Source: Chitinophaga pinensis
GTDB lineage: Bacteria > Bacteroidota > Bacteroidia > Chitinophagales > Chitinophagaceae
Assembly (NCBI GenBank): GCA_945878115.1
Contig: CAMDVD010000006.1
Span: 1 to 64,000 of the forward strand
DNA: 64,000 bases
Direction: 5' to 3'
The position numbers and the translations under genes were made by a program. Within the stretch, counting starts at the first letter, position 1. Each line of letters begins with the position of its first letter. Shown here piece after piece: positions 27,672-35,948 of the stretch. The notes beneath the pieces are model-generated. The model was not told the origin of the DNA, searched no databases, and worked only from the letters and a program-made list of their open reading frames with translations.

Positions 27672-28643
27672 TTACTCCCAACGTTTACCAAATCTAAAGT
27701 CTGCATAAATATTGTAGAAGTTCGATATGTTATCTGTCGACACCATAATTGGAATTTTTTGCGTGTACAATTCAGCAGAGGCGCCTATTTCAACACCTAA
27801 AAAAGTTTTGCGTGAAGTAGCATAATCAAAATAAAATCCAGAACGTATAGCAAGCCCAGGTTGCAATTTACTGGCACCTATACCTTTTGTGAAATCGCTG
27901 CCTCCTAAAATTGTTCCTTGGTTATTTAAGTCTAAAAAGTATACTTTATTCTGCTCCGTATACTTATCATATTTACGAACATATCCTGTTCCTTCTGGCA
28001 ATAACAGATCTAAGTAATATGGTTTAAGAATGCCCAATGACAATGCAGCGGCGTATGACCAATGTATGACTACACTTTTTTTATCTAAGCGACCTGTAAT
28101 CGGAACAGAGTTGCCATATCCAATTTTCAGCTGATAGAAATTATTTATTTTGCCATACTTATACGAAACGGGCTTTGGTTCGTTCGGGAAAACAATTGAA
28201 AAATTTTCATTGATGGTTTTGGATTCTTTCGGGCTCTTTTTTTCTGATATATCGAACCAAAGAAAATTAGTATGTGGCTTTTCGGGATCTTCTATTTTCA
28301 TAAAACCTCGTTGCACCAAGAAGGACCAACCATCGCTATTCAATCGGAAACCAAAAGCCATTTCTTGTGTAAGTGGTTGAATTTTTATTCTACGTGCAGC
28401 GCGTAAACGCTCATTTTTTTCTTCCAACGCCATCCTTCTTTTTTCCAACTCATTCTCATGCATTGCCTTTAATGAATCTCTGGTTCTGGTGGTTGCCGTT
28501 CGTACAGAATCTGTATATGCACGACGAACAGCACTCAATGAGTCCACTCTTGCCCTTGCTGCAATAGCCGATGAGGACTGGGCTATCGTCTGCAAAGACA
28601 ATGCAAATTGCAAGAAAATTAATATGGATAAAAAGGGTTTCAA
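27672..28643 (-). CDS. Secreted protein, probable outer-membrane beta-barrel
   Basis: 323 residues from a TTG codon that follows a -7 element by seven bases. Signal peptide at residues 1-21 ending SLQTIAQ. Residues 25-85 are charged and helical (ARVDSLSAVRR, DSLKAMHENELEKRR), probably a periplasmic coiled coil. The remainder alternates hydrophobic and polar residues with repeated strand-like segments (MAFGFRLNSDGWSFLVQRG, YQLKIGYGNSV, GLAIRSGFYFDY) and ends in an aromatic-rich strand, YADFRFGKRWE. This suggests a small outer-membrane barrel. I recognise no characterised family. It is divergent from the OsmC gene. Confidence 0.65.
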   Translation of the reverse strand: MKPFLSILIFLQFALSLQTIAQSSSAIAARARVDSLSAVRRAYTDSVRTATTRTRDSLKAMHENELEKRRMALEEKNERLRAARRIKIQPLTQEMAFGFRLNSDGWSFLVQRGFMKIEDPEKPHTNFLWFDISEKKSPKESKTINENFSIVFPNEPKPVSYKYGKINNFYQLKIGYGNSVPITGRLDKKSVVIHWSYAAALSLGILKPYYLDLLLPEGTGYVRKYDKYTEQNKVYFLDLNNQGTILGGSDFTKGIGASKLQPGLAIRSGFYFDYATSRKTFLGVEIGASAELYTQKIPIMVSTDNISNFYNIYADFRFGKRWE

Positions 28644-28650
28644 GGAATAC

Positions 28651-28658
28651 CAAAACTA
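28651..28658 (-). promoter_or_regulatory. -7 promoter element (TAGTTTTG)
   Basis: TAnnTTTG match on the minus strand, seven bases before the TTG at 28643. The transcript would have almost no leader. Confidence 0.4.
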
Positions 28659-28686
28659 GTGTATTTTTACGAAAATTCACATAAAT

Positions 28687-29094
28687 ATGACAGCGGAAAT
28701 AAGCTATGCCGGCGACTTAAGAACGGTTGCCACACATACACAAAGTGGAACGGTAATAGAAACAGATGCACCAAAGGACAATCAAGGTAGAGGCGAAAAA
28801 TTTAGCCCGACCGATTTACTAGCCAGTGCCTTAGGCTCTTGTATGCTAACGATCATGGGCATTGCAGCACGTACACACGACATTGATTTGATAGATACAA
28901 AATTAGAAATTGAAAAAATAATGGTTGCTAATCCATTGCGTAGAATCGGTGAAATCAAAATAAATTTTCATTTCCCAATGGGTAAAAATTATTCAGATAA
29001 AGAAAAAACAATTTTAGAACGTAGCGCCCTGACTTGCCCTGTCTATTTGAGTTTGCATGCAGATGTACAAAAAACAGTGGTGTTCAATTGGTAG
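28687..29094 (+). CDS. OsmC-family peroxidase/redox protein
   Basis: 135 residues, normal for the OsmC/Ohr group. These proteins reduce organic hydroperoxides with two active-site cysteines. The first is in ALGSCMLTIMGIAA (about residue 52); the second is in ALTCPVYLSLH near residue 117, and both are present. The typical preceding phrase KFSPTDLLASALGSC is intact. There is no signal peptide, fitting a cytoplasmic protein. It is a single gene: its upstream neighbour is divergent and the downstream DUF3078 gene is convergent. A close-to-consensus TATTTTTA sequence precedes the start. Which OsmC subgroup it belongs to cannot be fixed from the sequence alone. Confidence 0.9.
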   Translation: MTAEISYAGDLRTVATHTQSGTVIETDAPKDNQGRGEKFSPTDLLASALGSCMLTIMGIAARTHDIDLIDTKLEIEKIMVANPLRRIGEIKINFHFPMGKNYSDKEKTILERSALTCPVYLSLHADVQKTVVFNW

Positions 29095-29138
29095 GGAGAT
29101 GACATTTAACTCCCCAAAGAAGTAAGTGGTAATAAAAA

Positions 29139-30106
29139 CTAAAATTTATACGAAAATCCAATCCCAATTACTTCTTTGAATTGCGTACGAGGTCCAATCG
29201 CTTCGGGAATTCCATCACCGTTTTTATCAATCGAAATTTTAATATCATCATCATAAAGCAAATGAGTGGTGATGGTTGCAGAAATATATTTATTTACTTT
29301 AAAACCGATAATGCTTTCCCAACTCACATCAACGTTTGATGGATTGTGCAGGTAATTTGAAAACAAATCTAACCTTGATAATAATGAAACGCTTTTATCT
29401 TTGAAGAAAGTGCTTTGATAAACTAATCTGATATATCCGCCAAACTCACTTTTCATTGTTTTGCCATGCGTGAGCAATACGCCTGCAGAGTCATATGTTG
29501 CTTTGTCAACGCCAAACGCGCCAGCATCTGCAAGCAAGGCATTATTAACTATAGTATTCTTAATCGTTAAGGGTGCTATGAAAGCTGAAAAATGGCCATT
29601 CGGTTTATAGTCCATGCCGAGCGCGCCAACCAAATAGGCAGGTGCTAATAAATCAGAAATTTTTGTTGAATCATCTGGATAATTATAACCTGGTGTCATT
29701 TGTGTTAAAAAATTTATCAATGCGGCATAATACCAATTTTCGAGGCTGCTCTACCAAACTTAGAAGAAAAATCTACTTTGTCATCCGTCTTAATTAAGCC
29801 TCCCTTTTTTCCTTGTTTCAGCAAGCCATATCCAACATTAAGCATATTGTCACAAGAGGATTTACCTTTTTTATAGTTTGCATAAACGCTTATTAGTCCG
29901 TTTATTGAGATTGAGTTTTCTCCGCCCGAAGCCCAGTTATTAAATGATGCTTGTGAAAAACCTAGCCCGACTACTCCACCTTTCTTCCAACCAATTGTCG
30001 TGTCAGAACGTGTTGAACGGAGATTTTTTTCTGCTTCTGTTGTTTGTCCAAAAGTGATTTGACTAAAGAGTGTTGCTATAAAAATAAGTATAACTTTTGC
30101 TTTCAT
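29139..30106 (-). pseudogene. DUF3078 outer-membrane protein, frameshifted
   Basis: Two overlapping frames together encode one DUF3078 protein. The first (start ATG 30106) gives a signal peptide and SQASFNNWASGGENSISI, then KVDFSSKFGRAASK, and goes out of frame. The second frame, ending at 29139, continues with NWYYAALINFLTQMTPGYNYP and runs to the barrel end GIGFSYKF. The joint is a run of four A (T on the plus strand, 29737-29740); five would restore the frame exactly. DUF3078 proteins are about 320 residues, matching the sum. The spliced length is 968 bases, one short of a multiple of three. It is either a recent pseudogene or a homopolymer sequencing error. Confidence 0.85.
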
Positions 30107-30225
30107 CCTGTGCGCTATTTTATTTATTTTAAAAATTAAACCGCAAATAAACAAAAGCAAAAAATAAAATTACAAGCATTTTACTCATTTAATTTATTGC
30201 TAACTCCCCGTAGAGTATTCGCCTC

Positions 30226-30300
30226 CGAACTCTTTAGTTTTGGAACTAAGAACAAAGAAAATTCACGCAGAGTCCCGAGGCGGAGACTCTGCGAAGAAAA
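30226..30300. repeat. Inverted repeat CGCAGAGTC/GACTCTGCG
   Basis: CGCAGAGTC (from 30265) and GACTCTGCG form a perfect 9-bp stem around a CCGAGGCGGA loop. The sequence resembles short GC-rich palindromes scattered in Bacteroidota genomes and overlaps the 3' end of the small lipoprotein frame. Confidence 0.45.
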
Positions 30301-30478
30301 AAAATCTTTCGAATTTCCAATCGACATTATTATATGAACCGTAAATGCAAGCAACACTATCATCAAAGATTTGCCTTATTTCATGTTCACTAATTTTTAC
30401 ATCATTTTTAGTTTTGCAACCAAGTGTGATGAATATTATTCCTAAAAGTATGGTTGTCGCTTGTGATTTAAAAGTCAT
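30263..30478 (-). CDS. Possible small lipoprotein
   Basis: 71 residues. The N-terminus has a convincing lipoprotein signal: basic start MTFKSQ, hydrophobic ATTILLGIIFITLG and a Cys at position 21 followed by KTKND. The next 35 residues (VKISEHEIRQIFDDSVACIYGSY) look like a normal coding sequence. The last 20 residues run through a phenylalanine-rich stretch and a palindromic repeat, and therefore may not be the original C-terminus; a repeat insertion or frameshift is likely. The gene lies 28 bases downstream of the PQQ-propeller lipoprotein on the same strand. I recognise no family, and the frame could also be a remnant. Confidence 0.45.
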   Translation of the reverse strand: MTFKSQATTILLGIIFITLGCKTKNDVKISEHEIRQIFDDSVACIYGSYNNVDWKFERFFFFAESPPRDSA

Positions 30479-30506
30479 GATACTTTTTAAACAAACACTC
30501 CTCCTC

Positions 30507-31649
30507 CTAATACTTACTCATCCCACTTACACTTGGGAAGATGCCATTGGCTAAATCATCTACGATAGGGGAGCTTTGAGAATTGCCGTTCATAAAGGAT
30601 TTCCATATGAGGCGACCATCACGGATATCTACGCAATAGATATATCGATCAAAGGAAGTGAAATACACATAAAAACCATAAACTACTGGTGAAGATTTTA
30701 TCAAACTACCAGCAGGGTATTTCCAACGAAGAGCACCTGTAACGTGGTCGATAGCATATAAATTAAAATCATAACTGCCTACCAAAACTGTATTGGATGT
30801 TTCATGTACCGTTGGTGATGAAGAAACTCTTTCTGCTGTTTGGTATTCCCAACGAAGCAAACCAGAGGTAGTATCTATACAATAAATTCCAAAATCATCA
30901 CTGCCTACTATACACATACCACCATACACCATTGGCGAAGATTGTACTTTATCTGTAGTGCTAAATTGCCATTTAGACGAACCATTTATTTCATAAATAG
31001 CATATACAAAATTATCCGTACCACCATAATATACCACGCTATTACTCACACTTGGAGAAGATACTACTGGACCAAATGCAATCGGGTTAGATTGCCAATT
31101 CAATAAACCGGTAGTAGCATTCACTGAAATACATCGGCCCGCTACACCTGCACCATTGTTTACATCTATACCTACAAATACAAATCCATTCACAACCGTA
31201 GGTGAAGTTTTACAAGGGACAGTTGGATCATAAGACCAAATTTGTACACCCGACAAATTCAAACAATATAATTTAGAAGAAGATAAATAGATTTTGTCAT
31301 TATTGATCGCAATGGATGTTGAACTTTCTGGAATGATACCAATATTTGTTTCAATTAAAGCTTTTCCAGTCAAAATATCTACGGCATAAAAATAGCCAGT
31401 CTTGGTAACAAAATAAATTTTTTCTTTGTACAATACTGGCGTCCCTTCGCAATTGCCTTTGGTTATCACTTCCCAATTTTTTACGCCTGTATACACACCG
31501 TAACTGAGTAAAGTGCCATTGTCTGTTGTGATATAAACAGATTCTAATCTCACTTTTGGCAAAGGCAAATCCGTGCTTTTGGTTTTACTACAAGATATCA
31601 TTGTCGTTATCAAACAAAAAGCGGCAATAGAAAATAGAATATGTTTCAT
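30507..31649 (-). CDS. PQQ-type beta-propeller lipoprotein
   Basis: 380 residues. The signal peptide ends in a lipobox (TTMISC, Cys20), so it is lipid-anchored. The mature protein is made of PQQ-like beta-propeller blades, visible as a repeated pattern of strand, then VxAxDxxTGxxxW: GYFYAVDILTGKALIE, FGIYCIDTTSGLLRWEY, FNLYAIDHVTGALRWKY, RYIYCVDIRDGRLIWKS. About seven or eight blades are present. It resembles BamB in fold, but there is no evidence here of a role in outer-membrane assembly, and no dehydrogenase active site is evident, so it is more likely a binding or scaffold protein. An exact -7 element is at 31766-31773, about 117 bases upstream. Confidence 0.85.
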   Translation of the reverse strand: MKHILFSIAAFCLITTMISCSKTKSTDLPLPKVRLESVYITTDNGTLLSYGVYTGVKNWEVITKGNCEGTPVLYKEKIYFVTKTGYFYAVDILTGKALIETNIGIIPESSTSIAINNDKIYLSSSKLYCLNLSGVQIWSYDPTVPCKTSPTVVNGFVFVGIDVNNGAGVAGRCISVNATTGLLNWQSNPIAFGPVVSSPSVSNSVVYYGGTDNFVYAIYEINGSSKWQFSTTDKVQSSPMVYGGMCIVGSDDFGIYCIDTTSGLLRWEYQTAERVSSSPTVHETSNTVLVGSYDFNLYAIDHVTGALRWKYPAGSLIKSSPVVYGFYVYFTSFDRYIYCVDIRDGRLIWKSFMNGNSQSSPIVDDLANGIFPSVSGMSKY

Positions 31650-31765
31650 GTGTTTATTTTAATTGTCCTTGGTTTACTACATCGGTATTTGGAATGCCAT
31701 CTTTGGCGCACTACAATCTAGAGCAGTTTTGACTTGCATTTTAATACAGTACAAAAAGAACGAAA

Positions 31766-31773
31766 CAAATATA
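31766..31773 (-). promoter_or_regulatory. -7 promoter element (TATATTTG)
   Basis: Exact consensus on the minus strand, 116 nt before the propeller lipoprotein start. Confidence 0.4.
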
Positions 31774-31896
31774 AAAGAAAGATGTGACATAATTTGCTTT
31801 GCGCAAACTATTTTATAGCTATAACTAAATCTAATCCACGTAAAATCGAAGCCAACAAAAACATATACCGCGAATCAGCACTTTCTTTGGTGACTG

Positions 31897-31978
31897 CATT
31901 GCGGCAACGATTGCAACGGAAATCCTTTTTGCTGCGGAGCAAGAAAAAAGATTGAAGTGGAAAGCGTGTACGCCGCCC
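31897..31978 (+). repeat. Structured intergenic repeat, copy C (82 bp)
   Basis: Begins CATTGCGGCAACGATTG and ends CGCCGCCC. The inner arm is CTTTTTGCT/AGCAAGAAAAAAG, an imperfect version with extra bases on the right side. Total length equals copies B, D and F. Confidence 0.75.
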
Positions 31979-32007
31979 TAATTATTTTTAAACTTTTTTG
32001 AATAGTT

Positions 32008-33447
32008 TTAAATATAGCCCAATATCTTCAACATGCTTTGGAAGCTTTGTTCTTTGGCGTATAACCAGTCTATTAATTTCCCATTTTTATCATACTCCAC
32101 TACCACATGTTTTGGCGAAGGAATCATGCAGTGTTTAATACCACCATAGCCAGCCAATTGATCTTGATAGGCGCCTGTATGAAAAAATCCGATATACAAA
32201 GGTTCTTTTGCTTCTGTAGCCGGAGTTGTACTTAATGGCAAATCATCTGGTTTACTTTTGGGCAAAAATACGGCATTGATATGTTCCTCTGACGTATAGA
32301 AATCATGGCTATCGCAGGTAAGTCCACCAAGATGTACCTCTTGGTATTCTTCATCCCATTTATTGATCGGTAACATCAAAAACTTTTCACCAATGCCCCA
32401 TGTATCTGGCAATGTAGTGATGAAAGAGCTATCTATCATATACCAAATCTCTCTGTCATTTTGTTTTTTCTCATCCAAAACGCTGTAAATTATAGCGCCA
32501 GATTCGCCAACGGTAAATGAACCAAATTCAGTATAAATATTGGGTACATCCACCTTGTTTTTCTTGCATACTTTTTTAATGGTTGCCACAATTTCATTGG
32601 TCATGTAATTGTAGTCGTAATCAAAACCTAAGGAATGTTTAATTGGAAATCCACCACCAATATTCAAACTATCTAACTCGGGTGCAATCTTTTTTAACTG
32701 GCAATACAAATTCAAAACCTTATTCAATTCACTCCAATAATAGATATCATCTTTGATACCTTTATTCATAAAGAAATGCAACATCTTCAATTGGAATCTT
32801 TCGTTGCCTTTTAATTTATCGACATAAAATTCTAAAATATCTCTGGTGCGAATACCCAAACGTGAGGTATAAAAATCGAAGGAAGCCTCTTCTTCTGCTG
32901 CGATGCGAATGCCTATCTTTACTGGATTCTTCACCCGAATAGACTTTTTATAATCGTCGAATTCATTTTTATTATCCAATACGGGTATCACATTGGTAAA
33001 TCCCGAATTGATGAGGTAGGCAATATTCTTGGTATAAGCTTTGGTTTTAAAACCATTGCAAATGATAAATTTATCCTTCGTGATTTTTTTGCGTTGGTAC
33101 AAATTTTTTATAATCTCCAAATCATACGCGAAGGATGTTTCTAAATGCACATTATGCTTCACCGTTTCTTCTACAATAAATGAAAAATGGGAACTTTTGG
33201 TACAATAGCAATAAAAGTACTCTCCATCATATTTCTGTTTCTTGATGGCATCATTAAACATCTTTTTCGCTTTGGCAATTTGCATGCCTATTTTGGGCAA
33301 AAAAGTAATCTTCAGTGGTGTGCCATATTTATCGATCAATTTTTTTAAATCGACATCATTGAATTGCAAATAATTGTCTTTTACGTTAAAACCTTCTTGC
33401 GGAAAATCAAACGTTTGTTTTACGAGGTCAGTGTATGTATTGCTCAT
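32008..33447 (-). CDS. speA: Arginine decarboxylase, fold-III PLP type
   Basis: 479 residues. A fold-III (alanine-racemase-like) PLP decarboxylase. The PLP lysine is in YCTKSSHFSF near residue 84, followed by the barrel with HLETSFAYDL and NIGGGFPIKH. The C-terminal half has TEFGSFTVGESGAIIY and GLTCDSHDFY, the catalytic-loop region with the cysteine that acts across the dimer. Bacteroidota encode a short form of about 470 residues usually annotated as arginine decarboxylase. It would make agmatine, the first step towards polyamines; closely related enzymes can prefer other basic amino acids. No other polyamine gene is nearby. A TACATTTG element is 35 bases upstream. Confidence 0.82.
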   Translation of the reverse strand: MSNTYTDLVKQTFDFPQEGFNVKDNYLQFNDVDLKKLIDKYGTPLKITFLPKIGMQIAKAKKMFNDAIKKQKYDGEYFYCYCTKSSHFSFIVEETVKHNVHLETSFAYDLEIIKNLYQRKKITKDKFIICNGFKTKAYTKNIAYLINSGFTNVIPVLDNKNEFDDYKKSIRVKNPVKIGIRIAAEEEASFDFYTSRLGIRTRDILEFYVDKLKGNERFQLKMLHFFMNKGIKDDIYYWSELNKVLNLYCQLKKIAPELDSLNIGGGFPIKHSLGFDYDYNYMTNEIVATIKKVCKKNKVDVPNIYTEFGSFTVGESGAIIYSVLDEKKQNDREIWYMIDSSFITTLPDTWGIGEKFLMLPINKWDEEYQEVHLGGLTCDSHDFYTSEEHINAVFLPKSKPDDLPLSTTPATEAKEPLYIGFFHTGAYQDQLAGYGGIKHCMIPSPKHVVVEYDKNGKLIDWLYAKEQSFQSMLKILGYI

Positions 33448-33481
33448 TCCTACAGAAGTAAAATTGTTTTTTTATAGAGTA

Positions 33482-33489
33482 CAAATGTA
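33482..33489 (-). promoter_or_regulatory. -7 promoter element for arginine decarboxylase (TACATTTG)
   Basis: Exact TAnnTTTG on the minus strand, 34 nt before the start codon. Confidence 0.5.
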
Positions 33490-33519
33490 TATCGGTTTTT
33501 ATTTTTTTAGGTATCTATT

Positions 33520-34146
33520 TTAGGTATTCTGCAAGAGATTTAAGCTCGGCCTACCGCCACAAAATAACAAGTCCAATATACTGGTATTGTGTATGAATCC
33601 TAAGCGCTCTTCAAATACCTGCACATAGTGTGGCAAGTGGGTATACGTTGCAAAATTCTTAGCCATAAATTTTTGTCGATTATCCTTTATTTCTTCACTA
33701 GACTTTTCTTCATATTGAACGGACAAAGAAAATGGTTTTTCAATTTTCAATAAGCGATTTACTATTTCTATACCATGCAAATTGACATCCATTAAAAATG
33801 CAAATTTGGTTTCAAAAAAAGGCCGCAAATCGTCCTCAAAGTATTCAAAATAGGGCGATCTACGGTAACATGCTTGCAAGGTTTTCCAATGTAAGGCTTG
33901 CCAATTTTCGTGATTACAAACGCGTACATCTTTCATGAAGCTTCGTTGGTTACGCCCATGTTCCAACGGAATACTCAAGGTAATGGTTCCGTTTGGACCC
34001 ACTATGTAACAACGATTGCGCAAGCTAGTCCGCACAAAATGTTCATATTGTTCGATAACACATTGTTCGGCAAGTAAATACTCTTGATACCAAGCGATGC
34101 ATGGAAAATATTCACTATCGAAAAGTGTAGATATTATTGGACACAT
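33520..34146 (-). CDS. WbqC-family protein
   Basis: 208 residues, typical for the WbqC family. Family motifs are visible: SEYFPCIAWYQEYL near the start, then RTSLRNRCYIVGPNGTITLSIPL, MKDVRVCNHENWQALHWKTL and RRSPYFEYFEDDL. WbqC was named from an O-antigen gene cluster and is thought to have a role in polysaccharide biosynthesis, but its reaction is not known. No glycosyltransferase or polysaccharide genes are close by. There is no signal peptide. The start codon is only 14 bases from the divergent GWxTD gene, so the two promoters must overlap their neighbour's transcription unit. Confidence 0.88.
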   Translation of the reverse strand: MCPIISTLFDSEYFPCIAWYQEYLLAEQCVIEQYEHFVRTSLRNRCYIVGPNGTITLSIPLEHGRNQRSFMKDVRVCNHENWQALHWKTLQACYRRSPYFEYFEDDLRPFFETKFAFLMDVNLHGIEIVNRLLKIEKPFSLSVQYEEKSSEEIKDNRQKFMAKNFATYTHLPHYVQVFEERLGFIHNTSILDLLFCGGRPSLNLLQNT

Positions 34147-34160
34147 AGTATTTTTACAAA

Positions 34161-35228
34161 ATGGGGATAAAGGTAATCATTAGAATAATAGTTGTACTCT
34201 TACTTATTCCTTTCTTTTGCTCGGCACACAAACAAGATTCTATCCGAGTTGTTCAACTCTACAATACAGAACTAGCAGCCACTTCAACGGCTTACGTAGA
34301 AAATCCATTTTTTGATGTGGATGCGAAAACACTGTATTTTAGTATCGATATGCAACGAAGCAATCCAGCCGATTCTTCTTTTCTGTTTATAGAAATTAAA
34401 AAGAAAACGGTCATGCAATATAAATTGCGTCCCATCTGCACTAAAAAAATCTCGCTTAGTGCACACTCTGTAAACCCAATTCGAGATAGTATACCCTTAG
34501 ACGACTCCTTATTTGCTTCGGGAAATTTTGAGCTTATCGCCAATTTTATGCAAGATTCTGCTACGGTATTGGATGTAAAAAAAGCTCGTTTCCAAGTATT
34601 ACGTAATACTGATCAAAAAGTGAAAGACGAATTTTTATCTGTTGCCAGTGATTTGGATAAGCAAATTGTAGACATGTCCAAAACATTCGTTGCCAAATAC
34701 GATATCACACAATTACATAAAAATATCAATGCACTATCCCCATTGGCGAGAGGTGCTGAAATCAAGGTAATACGTGCCATTGCAGAAAATAACGACACTT
34801 CCTTTTTGCAACATTTTTTGTATAATTTTTGGTACAACCGAAATGCTACAAATCCAGAAAATGCTTGGCTAGAATATGTTGAGAAACTAAATTATGTTGC
34901 AAAACAATATGGTTCGGTTAGCCAACTTGGATTTGAATCCGATAGAGGTAGAATCTATTTGGTGTATGGAGAGCCCGACAAACTAGATCGTATGGCGAAT
35001 GAAAAAGGTGCATTGCCTTACGAGGTGTGGTATTACAATAACGTCGAAAATCGTGGTATCGTTAAGTTTTTATTTTATCAACCTGGGATGTTGGGTTCAC
35101 AAATGTTTTTATTGACTTCTTCTGAATCGGATGAAGGAATAGATCCCTATTGGAAAAGTAAATTATTGCGTGATCCAAATGACAGTGATAATAAATTGAC
35201 GCATCGCGTATTTGAATATTTTAAATAA
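34161..35228 (+). CDS. GWxTD-domain exported protein
   Basis: 355 residues. Signal peptide at residues 1-22. The C-terminal third holds the GWxTD domain: the variant GFESDRGRIYLVYGEPD followed by EVWYYNN and FLFYQPG. The middle part is helical with FWYNRNATNPENAWLEY. The family is found in Bacteroidota and related phyla as exported proteins of unknown function. Here the motif reads GFESD rather than GWxTD, but the surrounding strand pattern is complete. It is followed after five bases by an LEA-type lipoprotein, suggesting an operon. Divergent wbqC begins 14 bases away. I infer a periplasmic location from the signal peptide only. Confidence 0.85.
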   Translation: MGIKVIIRIIVVLLLIPFFCSAHKQDSIRVVQLYNTELAATSTAYVENPFFDVDAKTLYFSIDMQRSNPADSSFLFIEIKKKTVMQYKLRPICTKKISLSAHSVNPIRDSIPLDDSLFASGNFELIANFMQDSATVLDVKKARFQVLRNTDQKVKDEFLSVASDLDKQIVDMSKTFVAKYDITQLHKNINALSPLARGAEIKVIRAIAENNDTSFLQHFLYNFWYNRNATNPENAWLEYVEKLNYVAKQYGSVSQLGFESDRGRIYLVYGEPDKLDRMANEKGALPYEVWYYNNVENRGIVKFLFYQPGMLGSQMFLLTSSESDEGIDPYWKSKLLRDPNDSDNKLTHRVFEYFK

Positions 35229-35233
35229 ATAAC

Positions 35234-35692
35234 ATGAAAAAAATACAAAATTTCTGCTTAATGGCAATGGCATTTGTTCTCTTACAATCTGGCGGTTGCA
35301 ATAAAATAAAAGAGCTTGATTATAAAGGCATCAAAAATGCAAAATTGGAATCCATCAATTTTCACAATACGGCGATTCGTATCAACTTGTCTTATTTCAA
35401 TCCGAATAATTTTAGTATTGATGTGAAAGAAACCAACTTAAGTATTTTTCTAGATGATCAATTTGTGGCGCTAGCGGATCAGCCTGAAAAAACAAAAATT
35501 CCCAAGAATGCGCTTTTTGAATTTCCGATTGTTGCTCATTTTGATCCCTTAAAAATTATGGGACCTGCCTTAAAAAGTATTTTTGCAAAAACCACCAAAC
35601 TCAGGCTACAAGGCACGGCTAAGCTCGGCAAGGATGGTATCTTTATTAAAGTGCCATTGGATATTGTAGAGGAGATTAATTTAAGAAATTGA
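35234..35692 (+). CDS. LEA-type-2 (WHy-like) lipoprotein
   Basis: 152 residues. The N-terminus has a hydrophobic segment ending near Cys22 (LLQSGGC), a lipobox-like site. The mature domain is a small beta-sandwich of the LEA type 2 family: KNAKLESINFHNTAIRINL, YFNPNNFSIDVKETNLSI, then FVALADQPEKTKIPKNALFEFP and TTKLRLQGTAKLGKDGIF. In plants LEA-2 proteins relate to desiccation; in bacteria the role is unknown and a lipid-anchored structural role is only inference. The start is five bases behind the GWxTD stop, so the two are almost certainly co-transcribed. Downstream is a repeat-rich gap before the ATPase gene. Confidence 0.82.
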   Translation: MKKIQNFCLMAMAFVLLQSGGCNKIKELDYKGIKNAKLESINFHNTAIRINLSYFNPNNFSIDVKETNLSIFLDDQFVALADQPEKTKIPKNALFEFPIVAHFDPLKIMGPALKSIFAKTTKLRLQGTAKLGKDGIFIKVPLDIVEEINLRN

Positions 35693-35759
35693 TGAGAATA
35701 ATACAATAGTGAAATTAATCATGAAGAATTCGTTTTTTTATGTTAGACCTCATCCCCAA

Positions 35760-35781
35760 CCCTTCTCCTCTAGGAGAAGGG
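35760..35781. repeat. Palindrome CCCTTCTCCT/AGGAGAAGGG
   Basis: Perfect 10-bp stem with a two-base loop, in a context (CCTCATCCCCAACCC...GGGAGCC) that recurs widely as a dispersed repeat in bacterial genomes. Confidence 0.5.
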
Positions 35782-35853
35782 AGCCGTAATGCTTACTAGA
35801 CAAGTTTTTCAAGCGACGGTGCTTTTTCTACCAATAAAATAGTTGCTATACTA

Positions 35854-35948
35854 TTACACCTTTTAGGAACATATAATGTGTCAAATTACACCTTTTAGGA
35901 ACATAAAATGTGTAATATTGCACATAATCGGAACATAATATTTTATTT
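35854..35948 (+). repeat. Three phased 32-bp direct repeats before ATPase gene
   Basis: Copies start at 35854, 35886 and 35918, exactly 32 bases apart, and end at the start codon. Copies 1 and 2 share TTACACCTTTTAGGAACATA; copy 3 keeps TTGCAC and GGAACATAA. In copy 2 TTACAC and GTGTAA (35886-35891, 35910-35915) form an inverted pair. Likely protein-binding sites. Confidence 0.7.

Larger units (their letters stand above)
31650..32007. other. Gene-free gap with promoter and structured repeat C
   Basis: 358 bases between two minus-strand genes. It contains the -7 element for the propeller lipoprotein and repeat copy C (31897-31978). I see no small gene. Confidence 0.6.

Noticed and set aside
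29095-29138. Terminator between osmC and the DUF3078 gene
   Set aside because: A GGGAG/CTCCC stem exists but has no T run on either strand and a long loop.
29734-29742. Programmed frameshift in the DUF3078 gene
   Set aside because: The run of four A is not a canonical slippery heptamer and no following structure stands out; a simple deletion or sequencing error explains it.
35854-35948. CRISPR array
   Set aside because: The 32-bp period is fully repeat with no variable spacers, and no cas gene is present.
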